Made by a program: the position numbers and the translations under genes
Notes under the pieces: model-generated
Told to the model about the DNA's origin: nothing
The model's input: the letters and a program-made list of their open reading frames with translations, nothing else
Databases searched by the model: none
Origin: F23-B02 sp946405205
GTDB taxonomy: Bacteria > Bacillota > Clostridia > Oscillospirales > Oscillospiraceae
Assembly (NCBI GenBank): GCA_946405205.1
Contig: CAMJGL010000019.1
Coordinates: 1 to 28,505 of the forward strand
Direction of reading: 5' to 3'
Length of the DNA: 28,505 nt
Part shown: positions 14,179 through 22,132 of the stretch, in pieces
Layout of the letters: every line of letters begins with the position of its first letter
How positions within the stretch are numbered: the stretch's first letter is position 1

Positions 14179-16416
14179 TCAATCAATAAGCGACATCTGT
14201 GTCTCTCCTCTGTCCTCGTCCCTGAGCAGGGCTCCTGCCGCGGGAAGGCTTCTGACACGATAGCGCGAGACGTTTTTGATGACCGTTTCCTCAAGCGGAG
14301 CGGCAGTCACGAGCCTGTGATTTTTCTTCAGGCTCATTACGGCAACGCCCTGCGTGCTGCGGCTGGTCTTGAGCTGCAGCAGGGATGTGTTGAAAACCAT
14401 GGCTCTGCCGTCGCTTGAAAACATTGCCACATTGATATCTTCGGAGATCGTAAACGCAGCCGCCAAGGGGCTTTTATCGCTGTACGCATTTATTAGCTTC
14501 TTGCGGTTGGTTTTTGTCTCATAGGTAGCTATATCAAGGCGCGCCGCCTTTCCGTTTTCAAAGAACAGCAGCAGATTATTTTTGTAATCTCCCGGGCGGA
14601 TAACGGCTTTCACCTTTTCGCCCTCATCCATGCTCAGCTTGCCGGGCAGATATGTGCCGAGAGCGGAGGCCTTGGTGTCCTCAAAGTCCGACAGCCTTGT
14701 TTTATACACCTGCTGCCTGTCGGTAAACACAAGAAGCTCCGTTCGGTTCGTCGCCTCAAAGGAGAGCTTGAGGCCGTCGCCGTCCTTGAACTTCTGTTCG
14801 CCGCTCATTCTGAGCGACAGCGGCGTTATCTTCTTTATATAGCCTTCATTTGACAGGAACACGGTCACGGGATAGTCCTCAACGGTGTCGGTCTCCTCGT
14901 ACTCTACGATCTCTGAGGCGTATACGATGCCGGTCTTCCTCGGGCTCGGGTACTTTTTTATTATTGCCTTCAGCTCACTTATTATGATGCCTTTGAGCTT
15001 GCGGCGGCTTTTGAGCGTATCCTCCAGCTCGGCGATAGCCTTTTCAAGCTCCTCCGTTTCGGAAACGCGCTTGAGGATATACTCGCGGTTAATATTGCGC
15101 AGCTTTATCTCGGCGACGAACTCAGCCTGTATCCTGTCTATGCCGAAGCCCATCATAAGGTTGGGTATGACCTCGCTCTCAAGCTCGGTATTGCGGATGA
15201 TGGAGATGGCCTTGTCGATATCGAGAAGGATCTGCTCCAGGCCCTTCAGCAGATGCAGCTTTTCCTTTTTGCGGCTCAGATCAAAATACACCCTGCGGCG
15301 AACACATTCCGTACGCCACGCGCACCACTCGCCTAATATTTCCCTAACACCCATGACCTTGGGGTTTCCGGCAATGAGTATATTGAAATTGCAGGCAAAG
15401 CTGTCCATGAGCGGGGTGAGCTTAAACAGCTTCTGCATGAGCTTCTCCGGATCCGTACCGCGCTTGAGGTCGATGGCAAGCTTGAGACCGCTCAGGTCGG
15501 TCTCGTCGCGCATATCGTTTATCTCTTTGATCTTGCCGGCCTTTATGAGCTCCGCTACCTTATCGACTATGGCCTCCGAGGTGGTCGAGTACGGGATCTC
15601 ATATATCTCTATGATGTTTTCCTTGGGTATATATCTCCAGCGTGAGCGCACCTTGAAGCTGCCTCGGCCGGTGTTATATATCGCCTCCATCTCGGCTCGG
15701 TCGTAAACTATCTCGCCGCCGGTCGAAAAATCCGGAGCCGGCATGGTGGCGAAAATATCGCATTCCGGATCCTGAAGGAACTCTATCGCAGTCCGGCAGA
15801 CCTCGCCGAGGTTAAAGCCGCAGATCTGGCTGGCCATGCCGACGGCAATGCCGGTGTTGCCGGACACCAGCACGTTCGGGAAAGCGGTCGGAAGGAGCGA
15901 CGGCTCCTTCATGCTTCCGTCGTAGTTGTCGACAAATTCAACGGTGTCCTGATCAATATCCCGGAACACCTCGGCGCATATGGGCGAGAGCTTGGCCTCC
16001 GTATAACGGGAGGCGGCAAAGGACATATCGCGTGAATACACCTTGCCGAAGTTGCCCTTGGAGTCAACAAAGGGCGTCAGAAGCGCGTCATAGCCCTTTG
16101 ACAGGCGCACCATCGTCTCGTATATTGCCGCGTCACCGTGGGGGTTCAGGCGCATTGTCTGCCCCACTATGTTGGCGCTTTTCGTCCTCGCGCCGTTTAA
16201 AAGTCCCATTTTGTACATGGTGTAAAGCAGCTTCCTGTGCGATGGCTTGAAGCCGTCGATCTCGGGTATCGCCCGGGATATGATAACGCTCATCGCGTAG
16301 GGCATATAGTTCTGCTCAAGCGTTTCCGTTATGGGCTGCTCCAGCACCTCGGCTCTCAGGCCGACGACATTGGGATTATCGAATTTTTTCTTTTCGGGAG
16401 CCTGTTTCTTAGCCAT
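14179..16416 (-). CDS. Type IIA DNA topoisomerase subunit A (GyrA/ParC-like)
   Basis: This 745-residue subunit cuts and rejoins DNA. The winged-helix 5Y-CAP region has the catalytic RY pair at 137-138 (SRYTEAKLSPI), and the breakage-reunion core extends to about 490. The C-terminal part (about 500-720) holds a reduced beta-pinwheel with weak blades (such as FLSNEGYIKKI and VFTDRQQVYKT), and no clear GyrA box is seen. In the quinolone-determining region (HGDAAIYE, 93-100) Ala96 and Glu100 replace E. coli GyrA Ser83 and Asp87. Length and tail fit the divergent second topoisomerase of Clostridia, usually named topoisomerase IV or gyrase A without proof. The start is ATG after aaagga. It is preceded by the zinc-ribbon gene (11-nt gap) and the B subunit. 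Confidence 0.9.
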   Translation of the reverse strand: MAKKQAPEKKKFDNPNVVGLRAEVLEQPITETLEQNYMPYAMSVIISRAIPEIDGFKPSHRKLLYTMYKMGLLNGARTKSANIVGQTMRLNPHGDAAIYETMVRLSKGYDALLTPFVDSKGNFGKVYSRDMSFAASRYTEAKLSPICAEVFRDIDQDTVEFVDNYDGSMKEPSLLPTAFPNVLVSGNTGIAVGMASQICGFNLGEVCRTAIEFLQDPECDIFATMPAPDFSTGGEIVYDRAEMEAIYNTGRGSFKVRSRWRYIPKENIIEIYEIPYSTTSEAIVDKVAELIKAGKIKEINDMRDETDLSGLKLAIDLKRGTDPEKLMQKLFKLTPLMDSFACNFNILIAGNPKVMGVREILGEWCAWRTECVRRRVYFDLSRKKEKLHLLKGLEQILLDIDKAISIIRNTELESEVIPNLMMGFGIDRIQAEFVAEIKLRNINREYILKRVSETEELEKAIAELEDTLKSRRKLKGIIISELKAIIKKYPSPRKTGIVYASEIVEYEETDTVEDYPVTVFLSNEGYIKKITPLSLRMSGEQKFKDGDGLKLSFEATNRTELLVFTDRQQVYKTRLSDFEDTKASALGTYLPGKLSMDEGEKVKAVIRPGDYKNNLLLFFENGKAARLDIATYETKTNRKKLINAYSDKSPLAAAFTISEDINVAMFSSDGRAMVFNTSLLQLKTSRSTQGVAVMSLKKNHRLVTAAPLEETVIKNVSRYRVRSLPAAGALLRDEDRGETQMSLID

Positions 16417-16427
16417 AGCTTATCCTT

Positions 16428-16712
16428 TCAGCGCTTTTTGCCCTTGCTTTTTGCGCCGGTTATCAGGTTTCGCCTGCAGCGCGGGCAGTTCACGGCCTTA
16501 AACAGGCCGAGATACACGCGCTTGCCGCAATTAGGGCATCTGCAGTACAGAAAGATCACCACGAAGGTCAGGACAAAGAACAGAAGGGACAGGATGGGTG
16601 CGTAAATCACCATGACGCTGTCTGTGCCGTTCGTTACGATGCTCATTATGCCGAAAACAATGCACATGGCAAGCAGCAGCTTTACAAGATTTCTCGCTTT
16701 ATCAAATTTCAT
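16428..16712 (-). CDS. Small two-TM zinc-ribbon protein
   Basis: This 94-residue protein has two membrane segments (about 10-26 and 34-57) and then a cytoplasmic zinc ribbon with CPNC (59-62) and CPRC (76-79), ending in a basic tail. The start ATG has gaggtgaaag upstream. It sits between the topoisomerase B and A genes with gaps of 12 and 11 nt, so it is co-transcribed and perhaps translationally coupled. I do not recognise a named family. The basic zinc ribbon could bind nucleic acid or protein at the membrane, but this is inference. Confidence 0.75.
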   Translation of the reverse strand: MKFDKARNLVKLLLAMCIVFGIMSIVTNGTDSVMVIYAPILSLLFFVLTFVVIFLYCRCPNCGKRVYLGLFKAVNCPRCRRNLITGAKSKGKKR

Positions 16713-16724
16713 ACTTTCACCTCA

Positions 16725-18719
16725 TCAGGAGATATCGGCCATATCGAGATAAAGATAGCCGTTTTCAGCAATGTGATTCTTTCTGCCCGCAAGATCGTCG
16801 CCCAAAAGCAGGTCGAATACCTGCGACATATGCTCGGCGTCCTCGGGCATTACCTTTATGAGCCTTCGGGTCTCCGGATTCATAGTTGTCATCCACATCA
16901 TATCGGGGTCGTTTTCACCAAGTCCCTTGCTGCGGCTGATGGTCGCCTTCGCGCCCTTGAACGAGTCGATTATCTCCGCCTTTTCACGGTCGGAATAGGC
17001 AAAATAGGTCTTGCCCTTGCTCTCTATTTCATACAGCGGCGATTCGGCAATGTAAACATAGCCTTCGCGGATAAGGGTCGGCACAAGGCGGTAGATCATC
17101 GTGAGTATAAGCGTCCTTATCTGGAAGCCGTCGACGTCGGCATCGGTGCATATTATGACCTTGTTCCATCGGAGGTTATTGATGTCAAATGCGTTTAGGT
17201 CCTTCTTCCCTTTTGCCTGCACTTCAACGCCGCAGCCGAGAACCTTGAGCAGATCCGTTATGATATCGCTCTTGAAAATGCGCACATAGTCGGCCTTCAG
17301 GCAGTTGAGGATCTTGCCGCGGACAGGCATTATGCCCTGAAAATCAGCGTCGCGGGAGAGCTTGCAGGCGCCGAGAGCTGAATCGCCCTCAACGATATAT
17401 ATCTCCCGTTTCTGCGGGTCGCGGCTTCTGCAGTCGACAAACTTCTGGACGCGGTTTGCGATATCGATACTGCCGGAGAGCTTTTTCTTCATACCCTGAC
17501 GGGTCTTTTCCGCCGCCTCACGGCTGCGCTTGTTGACGAGCACCTGCTCGGCGATCCTGTCCGCCTCGGGCTTGTTCTCGATAAAATATACCTCGAGCCG
17601 CTCCTTGAAGAAGTCCGTCATCGCCTCCTGGATGAAGCGGTTCGTGATGGCCTTCTTGGTCTGGTTTTCGTAAGACGTCTGTGTGGAGAAGCAGTTGGTC
17701 ACAAGTATAAGGCAGTCGGACACATCCTGAAAGCTTATCTTGCTCTCGTTTTTCTGATACTTTCCTATCTTCTTTATGTATGCGTCGATAGCATATACAA
17801 AGGCGGTGCGGGTCGCTTTCTCAGGGGCGCCGCCGTACTCGAGCCACGAGGAGTTGTGGTAATACTCGGTCAGGCTGACCTTATTGGAAAAGCAGAACAC
17901 CGCGGATAGCTTGACCTTGTATTCGTCCTTATCCTCCCTGTCGCGTCCGCGCCGCTCGGCGCTTATAAAATACGGCGAGGTCAGAGGCTTATCACCGGCA
18001 ATTTCATTTACATAGTCGATAATGCCGTTTTCGTAATAATAATCGGTAACGTCGAATTTATTGCCGTTCTGGTTGCGGAAGCGGAAGGTCACGCCCGCGT
18101 TCACGACAGCCTGACGGTGCAGGACATCACGGAAATACTCCTCGGGAATGTCTATATCCGTAAATACCTCAAGGTCGGGCTTCCAGCGGATGGTGGTGCC
18201 GGTCTTTTTGCGGTCTGTCGGGCTTACGGTGAGCTCCTGTCCCTTCTTCCCGACCACCTTGCCTTTTTTGAAGTGCAGCTCGTATTTATTCCCGTCGCGC
18301 CAGACCGTAACGTCCATGTACTCCGACGAATACTGCGTTGCACAGGAGCCGAGACCGTTCAGGCCGAGTGAGTATTCGTAATTCTCACCCTCGTTATTGG
18401 CATATTTGCCGCCTGCATACAGCTCGCAGAAAACAAGCTCCCAGTTATATCGCTTTTCATTTGCGTTCCAGTCGACAGGGCAGCCTCTGCCGAAGTCCTC
18501 GACCTCTATTGACTTGTCGGCATAGCGGGTCAAAGTTATAATGCTGCCGTGTCCCTCTCGGGCTTCATCTATTGAGTTTGACAGTATCTCAAAAACAGCG
18601 TGCTGGCAGCCGTCAAGGCCGTCGGAGCCGAAGATCACCCCCGGGCGCTTGCGAACTCTGTCCGCGCCCTTGAGCTGAGATATGCTGTCGTTGCCGTATT
18701 CCGCACTAATTTTGCTCAT
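16725..18719 (-). CDS. Type IIA DNA topoisomerase subunit B (GyrB/ParE-like)
   Basis: This 664-residue subunit binds ATP and drives strand passage. GHKL motifs: EILSN (Glu44, Asn48), DFGRG (75-79) and GLNGLGS (119-125). The transducer has the QTK loop (353-355, Lys355). The TOPRIM domain has EGDSALGAC (444-452), where canonical GyrB has EGDSAGGSA, and TDADVD (525-530) for metal binding, then SKGLGE (597-602). It lacks the long insert of proteobacterial GyrB. It is probably the partner of the A subunit downstream; the divergent motifs set it apart from housekeeping gyrase, which should be elsewhere in the genome. The start ATG follows gagagga. It is the first gene of a four-gene unit. Confidence 0.9.
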   Translation of the reverse strand: MSKISAEYGNDSISQLKGADRVRKRPGVIFGSDGLDGCQHAVFEILSNSIDEAREGHGSIITLTRYADKSIEVEDFGRGCPVDWNANEKRYNWELVFCELYAGGKYANNEGENYEYSLGLNGLGSCATQYSSEYMDVTVWRDGNKYELHFKKGKVVGKKGQELTVSPTDRKKTGTTIRWKPDLEVFTDIDIPEEYFRDVLHRQAVVNAGVTFRFRNQNGNKFDVTDYYYENGIIDYVNEIAGDKPLTSPYFISAERRGRDREDKDEYKVKLSAVFCFSNKVSLTEYYHNSSWLEYGGAPEKATRTAFVYAIDAYIKKIGKYQKNESKISFQDVSDCLILVTNCFSTQTSYENQTKKAITNRFIQEAMTDFFKERLEVYFIENKPEADRIAEQVLVNKRSREAAEKTRQGMKKKLSGSIDIANRVQKFVDCRSRDPQKREIYIVEGDSALGACKLSRDADFQGIMPVRGKILNCLKADYVRIFKSDIITDLLKVLGCGVEVQAKGKKDLNAFDINNLRWNKVIICTDADVDGFQIRTLILTMIYRLVPTLIREGYVYIAESPLYEIESKGKTYFAYSDREKAEIIDSFKGAKATISRSKGLGENDPDMMWMTTMNPETRRLIKVMPEDAEHMSQVFDLLLGDDLAGRKNHIAENGYLYLDMADIS

Positions 18720-18785
18720 ATTGGATATTTCCTCTCAGGTACAACATCTTGTGCCGTTATATACACATAGTTCTTCCATTTTTAG

Positions 18786-18813
18786 ATTATATAGTATATT
18801 ATACATTTTGCAA
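18786..18813 (-). promoter_or_regulatory. Probable promoter of the topoisomerase unit
   Basis: On the minus strand: -35 TTGCAA (18808-18813), 16-nt spacer, -10 TATAAT (18786-18791), in an A/T-rich stretch. Further tataat-like boxes overlap, so the exact start of transcription is uncertain. Confidence 0.55.
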
Positions 18814-18827
18814 AATTGCAAGCAAAA

Positions 18828-19000
18828 CGGGGACAGATTTACGTCTGCCCCCGCCGTCGGACAATATTCGCTTTTATGCTCGGTCCGGCTCGACGAAATG
18901 GTGAATGTATCCTTATCATGTAATAAGCTTTTACATCCCGTCCGACTTGTCTTTTGAGACTTCTTTATGCCGGACTTGTTCGTCTGGTTCTATTATGTGT
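18828..19000. other. Non-coding segment with several hairpins
   Basis: No gene with a ribosome site lies between the topoisomerase unit (18719) and yaaL (19099). The segment has a 10-bp hairpin (18828-18837 with 18844-18853, one A-C mismatch), gtcggac near 18856 that can pair with gtccgac near 18950, a atgtaa/ttacat hairpin around 18917-18936, and ccggac/gtctgg around 18970-18986. It may be a structured RNA, a small non-autonomous element or a remnant. Confidence 0.35.
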
Positions 19001-19098
19001 CATAAGCTCTTCATTAGTCATGGTAATATCTATCTGCAAAAAGTTTAAAATCGGACCGTCCTGAATATAATAAGGAGAAAAGTACAAGGAGTATTCTC

Positions 19099-19308
19099 AT
19101 GACGAAAAAGGAAGAAAAAAGGCTCAGAGCCGAATACCAGCGCAGACTTTCCGAGCTGTCGGATATACGCAGCAGACTTCGCTGTGCATACGCGGCATTT
19201 GACAATACGACAGATCGTGATATGATGGATGCATGCATATTTGAGATAAACGCGCTCAAGGCAAGATATAACGGCGCGGTAATCAATATCAAAAATTTTT
19301 ATCAATAG
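19099..19308 (+). CDS. yaaL: YaaL-like DUF2508 protein
   Basis: This 69-residue, mostly helical and charged protein matches the short DUF2508 family in size and pattern (RLRAEYQ near the start, ARYNGAVINI near the end). B. subtilis YaaL has no assigned function and lies between recR and bofA. Here the ATG follows aaggag at 8-nt spacing, and bofA starts 8 nt after its stop, keeping the yaaL-bofA order although recR and dnaX are not next to it. I rely on size and neighbour as much as on sequence. Confidence 0.75.
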   Translation: MTKKEEKRLRAEYQRRLSELSDIRSRLRCAYAAFDNTTDRDMMDACIFEINALKARYNGAVINIKNFYQ

Positions 19309-19316
19309 GAGGCAAA

Positions 19317-19583
19317 ATGGGTACTCTCCAAACAATAATCTATGTTATTATCGGGGTTTTGCTGCTTTGGCTTATCATAAAGCTCTTCTCAACTCCGATA
19401 AAATGGGCTTTCAAGCTCCTGCTGAATGCTCTGTTGGGCTTCGTCATGCTGTTCATATTCAATTTCCTCGGCGGCTTTATCGGGCTTGAGCTTACGGTCG
19501 GCTGGCTGAGCGCGATAGTCGCGGGCATACTCGGTATTCCCGGCATAATCCTGCTTCTGCTCATAGAAAACTTTTTCTTATGA
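19317..19583 (+). CDS. bofA: Pro-sigma-K processing inhibitor BofA
   Basis: This 88-residue membrane protein has three hydrophobic segments (about 4-23, 30-50, 60-85) and the BofA-family pattern: LLNALLGF in the middle helix, then FNFLGGFIGLEL and a C-terminal GIPGIILLLLI. In Bacillus, BofA holds the intramembrane protease SpoIVFB inactive in the forespore membrane and so times sigma-K activation. Its length equals that of B. subtilis BofA (87). The start ATG follows taggagg at 4-5 nt. It pairs with the yaaL-like gene and ends in a bidirectional terminator. Its presence suggests a spore-forming lineage, although BofA homologues persist in some non-sporulating Clostridia. Confidence 0.88.
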   Translation: MGTLQTIIYVIIGVLLLWLIIKLFSTPIKWAFKLLLNALLGFVMLFIFNFLGGFIGLELTVGWLSAIVAGILGIPGIILLLLIENFFL

Positions 19584-19588
19584 TACAT

Positions 19589-19623
19589 AAAAAATTCAAG
19601 GCATCAACTGCCTTGAATTTTTT
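19589..19623. terminator. Bidirectional terminator between bofA and murF
   Basis: A perfect 15-bp stem, aaaaaattcaaggca (19589-19603) with tgccttgaatttttt (19609-19623), loop tcaac. It lies just after bofA and overlaps the first bases of the murF stop codon (19622-19624) on the other strand. Confidence 0.88.
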
Positions 19624-20974
19624 ATTTCAGAAGCTTCAGAGCCTCCGATATTTCTTCAAATCTCATGCTGTGTGAGGCCTTTACGAGGACGGTATCTCCC
19701 TTTCTGATAAGCCGCGGAAGTTCTTCGATCAGCTCGGCATTGGTTTCAAAATACAGTGACGAGATATCCTCCGCAGCCCTGCAGGTGTTTTTGGAAAGCT
19801 CACCCACGCATAAAAGCAGTGAAACTCCCTTATCTGAAGCGTAGCTTCCCACCTGAGCATGAAGTTTTTCTTTGTTTTCGCCCATCTCAAGCATATCGCC
19901 CAGAATACAGACCTTGCGTCCGGGGCATTGCGAAAGCGAATCTATCCCGCACATGACCGAGTCGGGATTGGCATTGTAGCAGTCGTCAACGAGCGTGATA
20001 TAGCCCGTATCGGAAATGCTGGCACGGCGGCCTACCGTCTCATAGTTTTCGATACCCGCGGCGATCTCCCCGTCGGTAAGGCCGAGCTTCAGCCCCACAG
20101 CGGCTCCTTCAAGCGCGGCATACACCATGTGCTTTCCGTATGCGGGGATATGAACGCGTATCCTGCGCTCCCCGCTCACGATATCGCAGCTCATACCGTT
20201 CAGGCTCTCAAGGCTTATATTCTCCGCTCTGACATCAGCATCGGGCTCCAGCCCGTACAGCACTCTTTCCTGCACACATTCATAGGACGCCAGCATATCG
20301 TCATCGGCGTTCAGAAACAGTGTTCCGTCCTCGGGCATGTACTCAACCATCTCGGTTTTTGCCCTCAGCACGCCGTTTCTGTCGTGAAGGCGCTCAAGAT
20401 GCGCGTGACCGATAAGGGTATACACAGCCATGGTAGGCCGCACGATCTTCGCAAGGCGGCGCATCTCGCCGAAATCGGATATGCCCATCTCGATGACGGC
20501 GGCCTCGTGCTCAGGCTCAATACGGAAAACAGTCAGCGGTACGCCAAGCTCGTTATTGAGGTTTTTCTCTGTCTTCAGAACATTGTATTTTGAGGAGAGG
20601 ACAGCCGCGACCATTTCCTTTGCAGTTGTTTTACCGACGGAGCCCGCTATGCCTATGATGGGGATATCAAAGCGTTTGCGGTAAGCTTCCGCAAGGTCCT
20701 TCAGCGCCTGAGCGACATCCGGAACGACGATAACGCTGCCCGAAACATCCTCGGGAGCATGTTCCGCAAGGCAGCACACCGCGCCGAGCTCAAAGGCTTT
20801 GGCAATGTAGTCATGTCCGTCAGCGTGCTCGCCCTTCAGGGCCGCGAACATCGCGCCCTTCTCGACCTTTCGGCTGTCGATCACAACGCCGAGAATCTCC
20901 TCATCAGCGTTTTTTTCGTTGATGAGCCTGCCACATAATATTGCGGCAGCCTCCTTAACGCTTACACCTCTCAT
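19622..20974 (-). CDS. murF: UDP-MurNAc-tripeptide:D-Ala-D-Ala ligase
   Basis: This 450-residue enzyme performs the last cytoplasmic step of peptidoglycan precursor synthesis, adding D-Ala-D-Ala to UDP-MurNAc-tripeptide with ATP. Domain 1 (1-100) is the UDP-MurNAc binding part. Domain 2 has the P-loop GIAGSVGKTT (108-117; most MurF have GSNGKTT-like forms), EKNLNNELGVP (136-146) and IEMGISDFGEM (161-171). Domain 3 has DDCYNANPDS and LGDMLEMG. Length is typical. Its ATG overlaps the ddl stop by 4 nt (ATGA), so the two are coupled, and the pathway order fits: Ddl makes the dipeptide that MurF uses. Confidence 0.95.
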   Translation of the reverse strand: MRGVSVKEAAAILCGRLINEKNADEEILGVVIDSRKVEKGAMFAALKGEHADGHDYIAKAFELGAVCCLAEHAPEDVSGSVIVVPDVAQALKDLAEAYRKRFDIPIIGIAGSVGKTTAKEMVAAVLSSKYNVLKTEKNLNNELGVPLTVFRIEPEHEAAVIEMGISDFGEMRRLAKIVRPTMAVYTLIGHAHLERLHDRNGVLRAKTEMVEYMPEDGTLFLNADDDMLASYECVQERVLYGLEPDADVRAENISLESLNGMSCDIVSGERRIRVHIPAYGKHMVYAALEGAAVGLKLGLTDGEIAAGIENYETVGRRASISDTGYITLVDDCYNANPDSVMCGIDSLSQCPGRKVCILGDMLEMGENKEKLHAQVGSYASDKGVSLLLCVGELSKNTCRAAEDISSLYFETNAELIEELPRLIRKGDTVLVKASHSMRFEEISEALKLLK

Positions 20975-21999
20975 TTATACTTCTCCATTGAAACGGCAAT
21001 TATTTTTTCGCAGACCTCGCCGTAGTCCATGCCCTGAGCCGCTCCCATCTGCGGCACAAGGCTTGTCGGCGTCATGCCGGGCAGGGTGTTTGCCTCAAGG
21101 CAGTAAAGCTGCCCGTCGCTTTCGTCCAGCAGGAAGTCTGCGCGAAAGTATACGTCGATCATAAGAGCGTCGGCAACACGCTCTGCAAGGCGCTGCACCC
21201 TGTCGGTATCCTCAGCGCTGAGCGGCGCCGGACACAGTTCCTCGGTGAGTCCCGCCTGATACTTGTTCTTATAGTCGTACCATCCGCTCTTCGGGATGAT
21301 CTCGATAACGGGCATCGCTCTGCCGTCCATCACGCCGACGGTGAGCTCGCGGCCCTTGACATATTTTTCGACCAGCACACGGGATTCGTACCTGAAGGCA
21401 AATTCAAGCGCGGCATCATATTCGTCGCGGCTGTGAACTATTGAGGTGCCCACGCTCGAGCCGCCGCTGCAGGGCTTCACGACGCAGGGAAAGCCCACGT
21501 CATCATAGCTTTCCGCACCCTTTTCGAGCACGATGCCGGCGGGAGTGGGGATGCCGTTGTGCCGGAACATGATCTTCGACAGCTCCTTGTTCATGGCAAT
21601 GGCGCTGCCCAGATAGCCGCTTCCCGTATACTTTATGCCGAACATATCAAATGTGGCCTGCACCTTGCCGTTTTCCCCGTCCTCGCCGTGGAGTGCAAGG
21701 AAGCTGATGTCGGCCGCTCTGCAGATCTCGATCACGTTTTTGCCTATCCTGCTGCCGTCGCCTTCCGCTATGATCTTCTCAATATCCGGCGTTTCCTCGC
21801 TGACAGAGTAACGAAGATCCTCCTGTTCGCGCTCGAACAGCTCCGCAGGGTCATTGTATTCGCCGCTGTAGCCGTAATACAGATCGAGCAGCACGACCTT
21901 ATGTCCCTTTTCACGCAGTGCCCGGGCCACACAGCTTCCGCTGGTTATTGACACGTCACGCTCATTTGAAAGTCCGCCGCATACAACCGCTATCTTCAT
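20971..21999 (-). CDS. ddl: D-alanine--D-alanine ligase
   Basis: This 342-residue ATP-grasp enzyme joins two D-Ala for the peptidoglycan stem. Glu13 (SNERDVS) contacts the first D-Ala. ALHGEDGENG is at 102-111, the ATP-binding loop KPCSGGSSVGTS at 175-186. The omega loop has Lys246-Tyr247 (KNKYQAG); Tyr at this place marks true D-Ala-D-Ala ligases, whereas Phe or other residues mark D-Ala-D-Lac ligases, so intrinsic vancomycin resistance through Ddl is not expected. Metal ligands lie in LEANTLPGM. The start ATG follows aggagg. It heads the ddl-murF operon behind a clear promoter. Confidence 0.95.
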   Translation of the reverse strand: MKIAVVCGGLSNERDVSITSGSCVARALREKGHKVVLLDLYYGYSGEYNDPAELFEREQEDLRYSVSEETPDIEKIIAEGDGSRIGKNVIEICRAADISFLALHGEDGENGKVQATFDMFGIKYTGSGYLGSAIAMNKELSKIMFRHNGIPTPAGIVLEKGAESYDDVGFPCVVKPCSGGSSVGTSIVHSRDEYDAALEFAFRYESRVLVEKYVKGRELTVGVMDGRAMPVIEIIPKSGWYDYKNKYQAGLTEELCPAPLSAEDTDRVQRLAERVADALMIDVYFRADFLLDESDGQLYCLEANTLPGMTPTSLVPQMGAAQGMDYGEVCEKIIAVSMEKYK

Positions 22000-22031
22000 A
22001 ACTATGTTCCTCCTGCATTTATAACATTTGG

Positions 22032-22060
22032 ATTATACCACAGCAGAGCAAATCATTCAA
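22032..22060 (-). promoter_or_regulatory. Promoter of ddl-murF
   Basis: On the minus strand: -35 TTGAAT (22055-22060), 17-nt spacer, -10 TATAAT (22032-22037), 33 nt before the ddl start codon. It is back to back with the promoter at 22068-22097. Confidence 0.8.
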
Positions 22061-22067
22061 ATATATA

Positions 22068-22097
22068 TTGAAAAAATATGCTTGTATATGTTATAAT
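22068..22097 (+). promoter_or_regulatory. Promoter of the exonuclease gene
   Basis: -35 ttgaaa (22068-22073), 18-nt spacer, -10 tataat (22092-22097), about 36 nt before the start codon. Confidence 0.75.
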
Positions 22098-22132
22098 TTA
22101 TGTTTGTAATCTTATAGAAGGTAGTAGTGTTT

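Noticed and set aside
14885..15706. A 273-codon plus-strand frame, very rich in Ser, inside the topoisomerase A gene
   Set aside because: Ser/Leu-rich composition is typical of antisense frames to Lys/Glu-rich genes; no ribosome site and no domain.
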